Part shown: positions 28,369 through 37,988 of the stretch, piece by piece
How positions within the stretch are numbered: the first letter of the stretch is position 1
Layout of the letters: every line of letters begins with the position of its first letter
Source: Anabaenopsis elenkinii CCIBt3563
GTDB lineage: Bacteria > Cyanobacteriota > Cyanobacteriia > Cyanobacteriales > Nostocaceae
DNA length: 64,000 nt
NCBI RefSeq assembly: GCF_015245355.1
Contig: NZ_CP063311.1
Location: 3,615,179-3,679,178 of the forward strand
Direction: 5' to 3'
Program-made: the position numbers and the translations under genes
The notes under the pieces: model-generated
The model's database searches: none
What the model saw: only the letters and a program-made list of their open reading frames with translations
Told to the model about the DNA's origin: nothing

Positions 28369-29319
28369 TTAGGATGCTTGTTTGTGCCCTAATTTTAAAA
28401 AAATACTTTCTAAATCTTCTTGTGTGCTGTGAAAGTTACTGATAGAACAACCCGATAGAATCAGAGAACGCAATAAATCAGCACCATCTTTTGGTGTACC
28501 GCTAAAACTGACCTTGAGACTGTTTTCACCGGGTATTTTTTGCCAACTTTGCACCAAGGAACAGTTTTGTAATTCCTGCTCGATTAACTCTAAACCTCCA
28601 GGGGTTGATAAGATAATGTGTTGTTGAGAAAATCGTTTGTAGATTTCTTCCAGGGAAGCGGTTTCTACTAAACAACCCAATTCCATAATGCCTATACTAG
28701 TGCATAGTTCCGCTAAATCACTGAGAATATGGGAAGAAATTAAAATAGTCATTCCCGCAGCTTGCAAAGCTGTAATGATGTCGCGAAACTGCATCCTAGC
28801 AATAGGATCAAGTCCAGAAACTGGCTCATCTAAAATGAGTAAAATTGGTTCGTGAATAATCGCCCGCGCCAAACCTAAGCGCTGCTTCATCCCCCGGGAT
28901 AGGGTAGAAATTAGGGCTTGACGTTTATTCTCCAGTTGGATAAGTTCTAAAACTGCGTGTAAGCGTTGCGTACGATGTGGTTCCCGCAAATGATACAACC
29001 GGGCAAAATAGTCTAAGTAATCCCAGACTGTTAAATCTTCATATAGGGGATAGTTATCGGGTAAGTAGCCAATACGACGCTTGATAGTTGAGTTACTCTT
29101 GTCAAATTCTAGGGGATGACCATAAAGATAAATTTCCCCCGTGGTTGGTTGTTCAGCAGTCACCAACATCCGGATGAGAGTTGTTTTCCCGGAACCATTG
29201 GGGCCAATTAATCCATATACTTCACCCTCTGGGATTTCTAAGTCAACATTGTTGACAACAATATGTTGGTCAAATTGCTTAGTTAATCCGCAGGTACGAA
29301 TCGCTAATTCTTTTACCAT
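28369..29319 (-). CDS. ABC transporter ATP-binding protein
   Basis: A 316-residue ATPase that powers the adjacent permease. Walker A is GLIGPNGSGKTTLIRML, the signature is STLSRGMKQRLGLARAI, Walker B is ILLILDEPVSGLDP, and the switch His lies in ISSHILSDL. The C-terminal 90 residues are an additional domain as in the CcmA/NatA-like exporters. It probably drives export or bacitracin/antibiotic-type efflux, but the substrate is not readable. It is the first gene of the minus-strand operon. Confidence 0.9.
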   Translation of the reverse strand: MVKELAIRTCGLTKQFDQHIVVNNVDLEIPEGEVYGLIGPNGSGKTTLIRMLVTAEQPTTGEIYLYGHPLEFDKSNSTIKRRIGYLPDNYPLYEDLTVWDYLDYFARLYHLREPHRTQRLHAVLELIQLENKRQALISTLSRGMKQRLGLARAIIHEPILLILDEPVSGLDPIARMQFRDIITALQAAGMTILISSHILSDLAELCTSIGIMELGCLVETASLEEIYKRFSQQHIILSTPGGLELIEQELQNCSLVQSWQKIPGENSLKVSFSGTPKDGADLLRSLILSGCSISNFHSTQEDLESIFLKLGHKQAS

Positions 29320-29436
29320 AGCTGTGTTGGTGCAGTCATGGTAGAGATAGTAACATAGCTTTTGGATACAGCTTTGATAAATATTGTGACAAAATTACTG
29401 CCATTGTACGGGAAAGCGATCGCGATAACGTGAAAC

Positions 29437-29472
29437 TAGAATCCCCCGGGATCTAGCCGTGGGGAGTGTCAA
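29437..29472 (-). repeat. Isolated IS200/IS605-type left end
   Basis: Read on the minus strand it begins ttgacactccccacggctag and folds through tcccc/gggga. That is the typical hairpin end of cyanobacterial IS605-like elements. No transposase gene is attached, so it is a scar or a tiny derivative. Confidence 0.55.
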
Positions 29473-29580
29473 AATCACAACATCATCGTTATTAGTTTGA
29501 CCATGTTTGGTTAATCAAAGCAGGTTTGTGTTGAGGGATAAACTGTTTCCCAAACTTGGCGTAGAGAGCCGGAATGACTA

Positions 29581-29740
29581 TTGACATACTCACCGATCTT
29601 GAAGCTCGGTGAGTATGTCAACTACCAACAACAATATAAGACCAAAGTCTTCGGGACGTAAAAAATCTACGAAGGCTCAGGCGGTTCCCAATGAATTGGG
29701 AAGCCTACACTGTACCGCTAGTTCAGTGTAGGTAGTTCAC
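29581..29740 (+). mobile_element. Palindrome-ended small element (PATE/MITE-like)
   Basis: The left end is a perfect 16-bp palindrome (ttgacatactcaccga / tcggtgagtatgtcaa, loop 9). The right end is a hairpin cctacact / agtgtagg (29704-29732) followed by tagttcac. The 160 bases carry no gene. The layout is that of non-autonomous IS200/IS605 derivatives. The right end abuts a hydrolase gene exactly after its DFPG codons, which shows it as an insertion. Confidence 0.65.
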
Positions 29741-29939
29741 CGGGAAAGTCGGGTACATAGACGCGGTAATCAGGTGCTAGTAACTCAGCTGTGGGTATCA
29801 TGTAACTACCAGAAACCACCAACCCATGCACCAAAATCACGACGGGAGCATCTGGTGGCTGAGATGATACCCATGCGTGCATTGCTAAACCATCAATGAT
29901 GGTATATTGACTTTGTAGCCTCCCTGGCTTTGGACTCAT
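29741..29939 (-). pseudogene. Alpha/beta hydrolase, N-terminal fragment
   Basis: The first 66 codons read as a normal alpha/beta hydrolase start: YTIIDGLAMHAWV, then PVVILVHGLVVSGSYMIP, with the HG oxyanion motif, and YRVYVPDFPG. The gene is then cut by the palindrome-ended element, and the catalytic Ser, Asp and His are missing. I cannot find the rest on the far side of the element, where the minus strand reads CCG GCT CTC TAC ... (29575 downward) without a recognisable family. It lies directly downstream of an SDR gene on the same strand. Confidence 0.75.
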
Positions 29940-30010
29940 ATAATTTGGGCGCAGATTTGACGAACCACAGATGAGCGCTGACGGTATTACCCGTCAACTC
30001 ATGTACTGTT

Positions 30011-30979
30011 TTAGGGCAGCGGTAAACCAATTTTCTGTGCTGTCTCCCTGGCCATATCCCAGACATCTTGGGATGTGATGCCGCCCGTACCTCGCCAATT
30101 GCCACTGATACCTGTATAATCTCCCATGGGCTGGAATACGTTACCATCAGTAATATGGGCTGGTTTGTGATCCTGAAAGTGATCCTGATCAACTTGCTTT
30201 GCCATCATCGGTTCATATAGGTCTGGGGCTAAGGTTTTCTGCAAAATGTGCAAGTATACAGCTTGACCAACGACAATTTCTCGCTGTGGTTTATTCACTA
30301 ACTCGACAATGGCATCAGCTACCTGTTTAGCTGGGTATACCGGGGTCATGGCCTTAGTTTGGCGACCGGTGTAATTGGCTGCGTGTTGAAAAATTGGTGT
30401 ATCTATAGAACCTGGTAGTACTGTACAAACATGAATGTCTTTGGCATTATCTAAATACAATTCCATCCGCAGAGAGTCGGAAAGACCACGAATCGCATAT
30501 TTACTGATGGTGTAAGGGCTGGTGTATGGCTGACCCGTTACCCCCACTACTGAGGAAACATTGATCAGGTTACCGCTACCTTGTTCTCGGAAGTACGGTA
30601 ACACAGCCCGCGCAGCGTAAATATAACCAAATAGATTGGTTTCAATTACCTGGCGAAATACTTCCGGGGGTGCTTCTTCAAATCGGGCGAATAAACTAAC
30701 AGCGGCATTATTTACCCATACATCAATTCTCCCAAAAGATGCGATCGCCCGCTGGGTTAATTCCTGAACTTCCGACTCATTACTAACATCAGTGGGTATG
30801 GCTAGAGCCGTTCCACCCAAGTGTTGACATTCTTGGGCTACTTCTTCCAATGCTGTTTGATTCCTTGCTGCTAACAGTAATGTTCCCCGTTTTTTGGCAA
30901 ATTCTAGAGCTGTCGCCCGTCCAATACCGGTTGATGCACCTGTAATTACAATGACTGAATTTCTAATCGGTCGCGGCAT
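30011..30979 (-). CDS. Short-chain dehydrogenase/reductase (SDR)
   Basis: A 322-residue NAD(P)-dependent oxidoreductase of the classical SDR type. The cofactor loop is VIVITGASTGIGRATALEF (TGxxxGIG), NNAAVSLFARF is the NNAG equivalent, and the active site has Ser in NVSSVVG plus Tyr-x3-Lys in YTISKYAIRG. About 90 residues beyond the classical core carry an extra C-terminal tail. The partner hydrolase downstream is broken. The substrate is unknown. The 410 bases upstream (30980-31390) are non-coding with no clear structure. Confidence 0.9.
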   Translation of the reverse strand: MPRPIRNSVIVITGASTGIGRATALEFAKKRGTLLLAARNQTALEEVAQECQHLGGTALAIPTDVSNESEVQELTQRAIASFGRIDVWVNNAAVSLFARFEEAPPEVFRQVIETNLFGYIYAARAVLPYFREQGSGNLINVSSVVGVTGQPYTSPYTISKYAIRGLSDSLRMELYLDNAKDIHVCTVLPGSIDTPIFQHAANYTGRQTKAMTPVYPAKQVADAIVELVNKPQREIVVGQAVYLHILQKTLAPDLYEPMMAKQVDQDHFQDHKPAHITDGNVFQPMGDYTGISGNWRGTGGITSQDVWDMARETAQKIGLPLP

Positions 30980-31390
30980 ATTCCTTTCTCCACCAGAGGA
31001 TGTATGATTTAGCGTTATTGCCTTTAATTACTTCATTTCGTCTTTATAGCTACTGCATAGCTTGATTTTAAAAATACTCGTACCAATCCTATAGAAAATA
31101 TTGACATTTTTATCACAACCTTAAGATAGATATTTCTAATTATGATTATCCTCAGCCTAGGAGAATGACATTGTTCACCAATATTGACTCTCACAACTAT
31201 GAATTTAAATCACAAGATCAGATCCAAACATGATTAATTTAAGATTGCTTGGTCATCTACCATACTTAAACAATTTACTAAAATCTACCTCTTAATATCT
31301 CCCTGATTACATCATGCTTACCCCCAGTGATGGAATAAAAAGCATCATTGCTGAGGTAAAGTAAAATCACAATCATTCTCTGGCGGTGTT
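30980..31390. other. Divergent promoter gap between SDR and treZ genes
   Basis: No gene or strong repeat is visible. The right half must contain the promoter of treZ; I see no confident -10/-35 pair. Confidence 0.4.
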
Positions 31391-33214
31391 ATGAAAATTG
31401 GCACTGATTATTTAGGTGATGGTGTTTGTAAATTTACCGTTTGGGGACCAAATTTAGCAACAGTCTCACTGGAAATTATCTCCCCCCAGGGGCGTTTACT
31501 CCCTATGCAGCAGTTAGGGGAATATTGGCAATTTACTGGGAGAGATATCACTCCAGGAACACAATATTTATATCTATTAAATAATAGTGAATCTCGACCT
31601 GACCCAGCATCACATTTTCAGCCTTTAGATGTACATGGACCTTCCCAAGTTATAAATCATAGTTTTGGTTGGAGTGATCACAGTTGGTCTGGTGTTCCAT
31701 TGGAAACCATGATTATCTATGAGTTGCATGTTGGTACTTTCACCCCGGAGGGAACCTTTAGGGCGATTATTCCCCGACTCCCAGATTTACGAGAGTTGGG
31801 AATAAATGCTATTGAACTTATGCCTGTAGCCCAATTTCCCGGAGAACGCAATTGGGGTTATGATGGTGTTTATCCCTTTGCCGTACATAATTCCTATGGT
31901 TCCCCTGATCAGTTAAAACAATTAGTTGATGCTTGTCATCAGCAGGGAATAGCTGTAATTTTAGATGTGGTTTATAACCACTTTGGCCCAGAGGGTAATT
32001 ATACAAGTCGCTTCGCACCTTATCTCACAGAAACTTATCGCACTCCTTGGGGTAGTGCGATTAATTTTGATCATGCATATAGTTATAATGTGCGGCAATT
32101 TTTTCTTCAAAATGCCATATATTGGTTAACTGAATTTCATATTGACGCTTTACGCTTAGATGCTATTCACGCTATTTATGATTTGGGTGCAAAACACTTT
32201 TTAGCTGAACTGGCTGAAAATGTAGCTGTGCTTTCTGCGCAACAGGGACGGAAACTTTATTTAATTGCTGAAAGTGATTTAAATGATCCGCGTATTATTC
32301 GCCCACCTGAGTTGGGTGGTTATGGTATTGATGCTCAATGGAGTGATGATTTCCATCATTCATTATATAGTTTGTTGACAGGCGATCGCACAGGATACTA
32401 TGAGGATTTTGGTCTGTGTGAACATCTAGTAAAAGCCTACCAAGATAGTTTTGTTTATGACTGGCAATATTCCCATTATCGCCAACGTTATCACGGAAAT
32501 AACCCCAGCGATCGACCTCCATCTCAATTTATAGTTTATAGCCAAAATCATGACCAGATAGGTAACAGAGTTTTAGGTGAAAGATTATCGCAACTGGTAG
32601 ATTTTGACTCCTTAAAATTAGCTGCTGGTATAGTTTTACTTTCTCCCTATATTCCTCTGTTATTTATGGGGGAAGAATATGGCGAACAATCTCCATTTAT
32701 ATACTTTATTAGTCACTCAGACCCCCATTTAATTCAAGCAGTTAAACAAGGACGTAAACAGGAGTTTTCGGGTTTTTATGCTCAAGGAGAACCTCCACCC
32801 CCAGAGTCAAATAATACCTTTAATCTCTGTAAGCTGAATTGGGAAAAACGCCAAGCAGGTCAGCATCAAATTTTATTATCATTTTACCAAAAGCTGATTG
32901 AGATACGCCGCGAAAATATCTCTTTATTACAAAGCGCTAGAGAAAATTTAGAAATAGCATTTCATGAAGATAAAAAGCTAATTTTATGGTGTAAATCTAG
33001 TGAAAATAACCAGATATTTTGCGCCATGAATTTTCATAATTATCAAGTTAGTTTTACCCAAAATTTTACAAGTAATAATTGGGTTAAAGTTTTAGACTCT
33101 GCTGCAACCAAGTGGTTAGGTAGGGGTTCACAGTTACCGGATCAAGTTAAATTACAGCAGGAACTAACCCTACCTCAGCAAAGTTTTGTAGTTTATCAAA
33201 AATCAACACCCTGA
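31391..33214 (+). CDS. treZ: Malto-oligosyltrehalose trehalohydrolase
   Basis: Releases trehalose from maltooligosyl-trehalose, the second step of the TreY-TreZ route from glycogen. It has an N-terminal carbohydrate-binding-like domain (about 1-95) followed by a GH13 barrel. The barrel motifs are IELMPVAQFPGERNWGYDGV, DVVYNHFGPEGN, LRLDAIHAI (nucleophile Asp), IAESDLNDPR (acid/base Glu) and SQNHDQIGNR (third Asp). A C-terminal beta domain follows. Length is 607 residues. Trehalose is a compatible solute used under drying and salt stress. It lies 54 bases upstream of treY. Confidence 0.93.
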   Translation: MKIGTDYLGDGVCKFTVWGPNLATVSLEIISPQGRLLPMQQLGEYWQFTGRDITPGTQYLYLLNNSESRPDPASHFQPLDVHGPSQVINHSFGWSDHSWSGVPLETMIIYELHVGTFTPEGTFRAIIPRLPDLRELGINAIELMPVAQFPGERNWGYDGVYPFAVHNSYGSPDQLKQLVDACHQQGIAVILDVVYNHFGPEGNYTSRFAPYLTETYRTPWGSAINFDHAYSYNVRQFFLQNAIYWLTEFHIDALRLDAIHAIYDLGAKHFLAELAENVAVLSAQQGRKLYLIAESDLNDPRIIRPPELGGYGIDAQWSDDFHHSLYSLLTGDRTGYYEDFGLCEHLVKAYQDSFVYDWQYSHYRQRYHGNNPSDRPPSQFIVYSQNHDQIGNRVLGERLSQLVDFDSLKLAAGIVLLSPYIPLLFMGEEYGEQSPFIYFISHSDPHLIQAVKQGRKQEFSGFYAQGEPPPPESNNTFNLCKLNWEKRQAGQHQILLSFYQKLIEIRRENISLLQSARENLEIAFHEDKKLILWCKSSENNQIFCAMNFHNYQVSFTQNFTSNNWVKVLDSAATKWLGRGSQLPDQVKLQQELTLPQQSFVVYQKSTP

Positions 33215-33268
33215 CACAAACAGTAAAGAGTTAATTCTTGGGTCACCTCAAAAGGAGTTAGCTTTCCT

Positions 33269-36100
33269 ATGCGCATACCTACAGCAACTTATCGCATTCA
33301 ATTCAATTCTGCATTTAATTTTAATTCCGCTCAAAAAATTATCAAGTACCTGGATGATTTAGGTATTTCTGACCTATACGCATCACCAATATTTAAAGCC
33401 AGAAGGGGTAGTAATCACGGCTATGATATAGTTGACCCTAATCAATTAAACCCAGAGTTAGGAACACCAGCAGATTTTGCGGCTTTAGTTGCAGAACTAA
33501 AACAGCATAATATGGGATGGTTACAAGATATTGTTCCTAACCATATGGCTTATGATAGCCAAAATCAATATCTGATGAATGTTCTAGAAAATGGTAGTAA
33601 TTCGGTTTATGCAAACTATTTTGATATTTCGTGGAATTCTCCCATAGTTAATGGATTTGGTGAGAATCAACAACAACTTTTAGCACCTTTACTTGGTAAC
33701 TTTTATGGTGATTCTTTGGAAAATGGGGAAATTCACGTTAAATATGATCAAAATGGCTTGAGTATTAATTATTATGATTTAAGCTTCCCCCTGAAACTGG
33801 AATCTTACGCTACATTTCTTGATCAAAATATAGCTAAATTATCTCAAGTTTTAGGGAGAAATAACCCCATATTTGTCAGACTACTAGGCATTCTTTATAT
33901 AGTCAAACATATACCTGCTGATGTCACACCAAAGGAAAGACAAGACCAAATTGATTTTGTCAAAGGATTATTATGGGAACTTTATACAGATAATAGAGAT
34001 TTTCAAGGATTTATTGATAAAAATATCAATTTTTTTAATGGTCAACCCGGTAACCCAGAAAGCTTTAATCTTTTAGATAGTTTACTCTCTGAACAATTTT
34101 TCCGCCTCGCTTTTTGGAAGGTGGGCGCAGAAGAGATTAATTACAGGAGGTTTTTCACTATTAACGAGTTAATTTCTGTTAAAAGTGAAGATTTTCAGGT
34201 ATTTGAACACACCCACAGTTTAATTACTAACTTGGTGAAAGAAAATCAAATCACTGGTTTACGAGTTGACCATATTGATGGTCTTTATAACCCAACTGAG
34301 TATTTACAGAGACTGCAATCAAAAGTAGGGGATACATACATCATCGTCGAAAAGATTTTGCAAGCAGGAGAAGATTTACCTCACAACTGGTCAATTCAGG
34401 GGACTACGGGTTATGATTTCTTAAATTATCTGAATGGTATTTTTTGTCAACATGTAAGCGCACAAGCTTTGACCAAAACTTATTGCAATGTAACAGGTTT
34501 TACAACCCCCTATGAGCAATTGACTGTTGATAAAAAACACTTAATTTTAGAAACAAATTTAGCTGGAGATGTTGATAATTTAACTTATATTTTTAAGAAA
34601 ATAGCCAGTAAATATCGTTACGGTAATGATTTTACCATTAATGGTTTAAAACGAGCGATCGCCCAAATCCTCACTTTATTTCCCATTTATCGAACTTATA
34701 CCCATCAAAGTCATATTTTAGCTGCAGACCGCCAATATATCACAGCAGTAATTCAACAAGCTAAATCAAATCTACCTCTATTACACCATGAATTAACTTT
34801 CATTGAAAAAGTCCTGTTACTGGAATATGAAAATTCTCTCACACCTGAAGACCAAGAGCAATGGCTGTATTTCGTCATGCGACTACAACAGTATACCGGT
34901 CCGTTAATGGCTAAAGGCGTTGAAGACACTGCATTATATGTTTATAACCGGTTTATTTCCTTAAACGAAGTTGGTGGAAACCCTGCTAAATTTGGTTTCA
35001 CTATTACCGATTTCCATGACTTTAACCAACAGCGCCAAACTCGTTGGCTAAATTCCATGAATACTACCTCTACCCATGATACTAAAAGAGGTGAAGATGT
35101 TCGCGCCAGATTAAATGTTTTATCAGAAATACCCGGAGAATGGCAAAAACAAGTTTATGGATTTTGTGAAATCAACCGTGTTCACAAAACCAGTATAAAT
35201 AAAACTTTATCCATACCAGATACTAATGACGAATATCAATTGTATCAGATGCTCATAGGGGCATTGCCATTTTTTGAACGTGAGTATAGCAACTTTAATC
35301 AACGTATTCAAGACTATGTACTCAAAGCTGCTAGAGAAGCTAAACTTTACACAGCATGGCTGCGACCGAATCAAACCTATGAAAACGCTTTAACTAAATT
35401 TGTGGCAGAAGTGTTAAAATTGTCACCAGAAAATAAATTTTGGCAGAAATTTCTACCCTTTCAGCAAAAGGTCGCCTACTATGGTATTTTTAACTCTTTA
35501 TCCCAGACATTAATAAAAATCACCTCCCCGGGAGTTCCAGACTTTTACCAAGGAACTGAACTTTGGGATTTGAGTATGGTAGACCCGGATAATCGTCGTC
35601 AAGTTGATTTTGCGATTCGCCAGGATCATCTCAAATTCATTCAACAAGAAATCCAGACGGATATTTTAAACTTGATAGATAAATTGTTAGCAACTAAAGA
35701 AGATGGTAGGATAAAATTATTTCTCATTACCCAAGCCTTAAAAGCCAGAAGAGAAAACATCAGAGTTTTTCAAGAGGGTAGTTATATTCCCTTAGAAACT
35801 GGGGGAAAATTTTCAGACCATATCATTGCTTTTGCCAGAACCCATGGTGATGATCAAATCATTACCATTGCACCCCGCTTTCTTACCAGTGTAATTCAAC
35901 CAGGTGAATATCCCCTGGGCCTATCAGTCTGGGATAATACCTATATTCAATTACCACCAGTTGCGTCCTTGATGTGGCAAGATCGCATTACCGGGGAAAA
36001 GCTCAAAGCTGATAAAAATATCATGGTTGGGGAAGCACTGCAAAACTTCCCCGCAGCACTTTTAGAAAAGTGTAACTCAGATCAAAAAACTTGGCGATAG
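33269..36100 (+). CDS. treY: Malto-oligosyltrehalose synthase
   Basis: Converts the reducing end of maltooligosaccharides to a trehalose linkage by intramolecular transglucosylation. It is a 943-residue GH13 protein with start TATYRIQFNSAFNF, conserved SPIFKARRGSNHGYD, and QDIVPNHMAYD. GLRVDHIDGLYNP holds the nucleophile Asp, IIVEKIL the acid/base Glu, and STHDTKRGEDVRAR the third Asp. GVPDFYQGTELWD and LVDPDNRR-like SMVDPDNRRQVD are also present. An aggag sequence lies just before the ATG. Together with treZ it makes an operon; no trehalase gene (treH) is seen next to it. Confidence 0.93.
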   Translation: MRIPTATYRIQFNSAFNFNSAQKIIKYLDDLGISDLYASPIFKARRGSNHGYDIVDPNQLNPELGTPADFAALVAELKQHNMGWLQDIVPNHMAYDSQNQYLMNVLENGSNSVYANYFDISWNSPIVNGFGENQQQLLAPLLGNFYGDSLENGEIHVKYDQNGLSINYYDLSFPLKLESYATFLDQNIAKLSQVLGRNNPIFVRLLGILYIVKHIPADVTPKERQDQIDFVKGLLWELYTDNRDFQGFIDKNINFFNGQPGNPESFNLLDSLLSEQFFRLAFWKVGAEEINYRRFFTINELISVKSEDFQVFEHTHSLITNLVKENQITGLRVDHIDGLYNPTEYLQRLQSKVGDTYIIVEKILQAGEDLPHNWSIQGTTGYDFLNYLNGIFCQHVSAQALTKTYCNVTGFTTPYEQLTVDKKHLILETNLAGDVDNLTYIFKKIASKYRYGNDFTINGLKRAIAQILTLFPIYRTYTHQSHILAADRQYITAVIQQAKSNLPLLHHELTFIEKVLLLEYENSLTPEDQEQWLYFVMRLQQYTGPLMAKGVEDTALYVYNRFISLNEVGGNPAKFGFTITDFHDFNQQRQTRWLNSMNTTSTHDTKRGEDVRARLNVLSEIPGEWQKQVYGFCEINRVHKTSINKTLSIPDTNDEYQLYQMLIGALPFFEREYSNFNQRIQDYVLKAAREAKLYTAWLRPNQTYENALTKFVAEVLKLSPENKFWQKFLPFQQKVAYYGIFNSLSQTLIKITSPGVPDFYQGTELWDLSMVDPDNRRQVDFAIRQDHLKFIQQEIQTDILNLIDKLLATKEDGRIKLFLITQALKARRENIRVFQEGSYIPLETGGKFSDHIIAFARTHGDDQIITIAPRFLTSVIQPGEYPLGLSVWDNTYIQLPPVASLMWQDRITGEKLKADKNIMVGEALQNFPAALLEKCNSDQKTWR

Positions 36101-36128
36101 CGTGGATTAAACTATACCTTGACAAAAT

Positions 36129-36851
36129 TCAAGGTGCTAATCGAGCCTTACCTTGACGCTGCTTTTCATACCATTGTGCGATCGCCGGTGTCCATTCTAC
36201 AAAATGAGGCCACATCAGTTCACACAACTTTTGAATTTCCAATTGAGCATCCTTTTTATATCTCATATCACAAAAGTGCATGAAGGAGCGTAAATTGAAA
36301 CTGACCACAAAATGCTGGCGATAATCAAAAGGTACCTTACCTCTAGCGTGTTCCTCAGACATTCCCCCTTCAAAATCAGCTTTATAACGCTTCGCAGCTT
36401 CCAGACACCATGCTAAATCCGCTGTGCGTTGTTCGGGAGAATAGTAATATTTTTTACCATTTCTATCGGAGTAATAACCAACTGGACGCAGGTAAAAAAC
36501 ATCTTCAATATCTTTCCTACCCTCGACTACATCAATAAATTGCTTACCAGTATATCTAAAAGACTGGACATCAAAGGATACAGAAATTCTATGAGTACGA
36601 GCCTGCTGCATCACACTATGGGGAAAATAACCACAGTTGAAAACAATTTGGGGATGCTCCAGGGGTCCATAATGTCCCCTCTCCCCCGCTAACAGTCGCT
36701 TGAGAATAATTTCGCCACATTTTGACTCTGTAGGCCAGGAGTCACGCTGATCATACACCAAGCCATCACTATAATCTTGGTGCATCGCAGCGTAAATCAC
36801 CTGCTGAGGATTTGGTGTTTTGGCAATAACCTCTACTCGAAATCGATCCAT
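36129..36851 (-). CDS. thyX: FAD-dependent thymidylate synthase
   Basis: Makes dTMP from dUMP using FAD and methylene-tetrahydrofolate, an alternative to ThyA. The ThyX motif RHRx7S appears as RTHRISVSFDVQS. HYGPLEHPQI and the C-terminal RSFMHFCDMR segment match the flavin and nucleotide sites. From the ATG of MDRFRVEV at 36851 it is 240 residues; a TTG start at 36887 would add 12. The gene is convergent with treY, ending 28 bases from its stop. Confidence 0.93.
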   Translation of the reverse strand: MDRFRVEVIAKTPNPQQVIYAAMHQDYSDGLVYDQRDSWPTESKCGEIILKRLLAGERGHYGPLEHPQIVFNCGYFPHSVMQQARTHRISVSFDVQSFRYTGKQFIDVVEGRKDIEDVFYLRPVGYYSDRNGKKYYYSPEQRTADLAWCLEAAKRYKADFEGGMSEEHARGKVPFDYRQHFVVSFNLRSFMHFCDMRYKKDAQLEIQKLCELMWPHFVEWTPAIAQWYEKQRQGKARLAP

Positions 36852-36950
36852 TGATAAATTGCAGCCTGTTCGTGAAATTTCTGTCAACCCGATTCATTAT
36901 CATAGCTCTTTCATCCACTAGGGAAGCCAACTAAAACTTGATCTAGATAC

Positions 36951-36979
36951 TTTACAAAAATTAATTTACCTGTTACAAT
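36951..36979 (+). promoter_or_regulatory. Candidate promoter of the high-light-inducible gene
   Basis: TTTACA and TACAAT are separated by exactly 17 bases, and the start codon lies 35 bases downstream of the -10 box. Spacing and sequence fit a sigma-70 type promoter. Confidence 0.65.
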
Positions 36980-37014
36980 TATTTACATAAGATAGAAAAA
37001 ACAGGAAAAACCAC

Positions 37015-37230
37015 ATGCGTAGCAACACAAGCATTGTTGACGAACAAGGTCTGATGAACAACTTTGCCATTGAGCCAAAGGTTTATGTAGATGAGCAAGG
37101 CGATCGCACCGGGTTTACTCCCTACGCCGAATTACTCAACGGTCGTTTAGCAATGATTGGTTTTGTCTCCCTCATAGCATTAGAAGTATTCACAGGACAT
37201 GGTATCTTCGGCCTATTGGCGAGCCTGTAA
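37015..37230 (+). CDS. High light-inducible protein (one-helix CAB-like)
   Basis: A 71-residue thylakoid protein with one membrane helix. The chlorophyll-binding motif [12 protein letters not shown] is the ExxNxRxAMxGF of Hlips, the ancestors of plant light-harvesting proteins. They bind chlorophyll and carotenoid and protect photosystem assembly under strong light. The N-terminal 40 residues are soluble, ending [11 protein letters not shown]. It has its own candidate promoter and terminator, so it looks monocistronic. Confidence 0.93.
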   Translation: MRSNTSIVDEQGLMNNFAIEPKVYVDEQGDRTGFTPYAELLNGRLAMIGFVSLIALEVFTGHGIFGLLASL

Positions 37231-37267
37231 AAACTAATCTTGACAATTTAATATTTAAAATATGATT

Positions 37268-37299
37268 AAGACGTTTATAGTGAACGTCTTTAATTTTTT
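37268..37299 (+). terminator. Rho-independent terminator after the Hlip gene
   Basis: Perfect 8-bp stem aagacgtt / aacgtctt, 7-nt loop, followed by taatttttt. It begins 38 bases after the stop. Confidence 0.85.
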
Positions 37300-37372
37300 G
37301 GAGAGTTCCATGGTATTTTGACAGTAACGCACCAGCAAGAGCCGTTGTCAAATGACATTATCAGGGTGAACT

Positions 37373-37954
37373 ATGGTTTTAACTGCTTCCACAATGTTGC
37401 CATTAGGCACACAAGCACCAGATTTTCATCTACCAGAAGTGGTATCTGGAAAAACAATTTCCCTAAATACATTTGCTGATCAAAAAGCATTATTAATCAT
37501 GTTTATTTGTCAGCATTGCCCATTTGTCAAACATATTAAAACCGAATTAGCCCAGCTAGGAAAAGACTATTTCAACAGTGATTTAGGTATCCTTGCCATC
37601 AGTGCTAATGATGCGCAAAAATACCCAGATGATGGGCCAGAGTCTTTGAAAGCAATGGCTATAGAACTTGATTTTAAGTTTCCTTTGTGTTACGACCAGA
37701 CCCAGGAGACTGCAAAAGCTTATACAGCAGCTTGTACACCAGATTTCTTCCTATTTAACGCCCAACGTCAACTCGCTTATCGGGGACAACTAGATCATAG
37801 CCGTCCTAGTAATAACCAACCGGTGACAGGTGCGGATTTACGCAGTGCGATCGCTGCGGTGTTGGCCGGTCAACCCGTTACAATAGAACAAAAGCCTAGT
37901 ATTGGCTGCAATATTAAATGGAAACCTGGAAATGAACCCATCTATTTTGGGTAA
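37373..37954 (+). CDS. Thioredoxin-fold AhpC/TSA family protein
   Basis: A 193-residue peroxiredoxin-like protein of the AhpC/TSA-redoxin type. It starts LPLGTQAPDFHLPEV and has FICQHCPFVKHIK, a Cys-x-x-Cys in the position of the thioredoxin active site, which is unlike the single peroxidatic Cys of true 2-Cys peroxiredoxins. CTPDFFLFNAQRQLAYRG is the cis-Pro region. A conserved tail (PSIGCNIKWKPGNEPIYF) is usual in the subgroup. Likely a thiol-disulfide reductase or peroxidase; exact activity not known. Confidence 0.85.
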   Translation: MVLTASTMLPLGTQAPDFHLPEVVSGKTISLNTFADQKALLIMFICQHCPFVKHIKTELAQLGKDYFNSDLGILAISANDAQKYPDDGPESLKAMAIELDFKFPLCYDQTQETAKAYTAACTPDFFLFNAQRQLAYRGQLDHSRPSNNQPVTGADLRSAIAAVLAGQPVTIEQKPSIGCNIKWKPGNEPIYFG

Positions 37955-37988
37955 CTGGAATGGGGGATGAAGCCAATTTTTCCCCGGT

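Noticed and set aside
29500..29580. Possible C-terminal piece of the broken hydrolase (minus strand, GKQFIPQHKPALINQTW)
   Set aside because: The peptide does not contain the expected catalytic Asp/His motifs, so I cannot tie it to the hydrolase.
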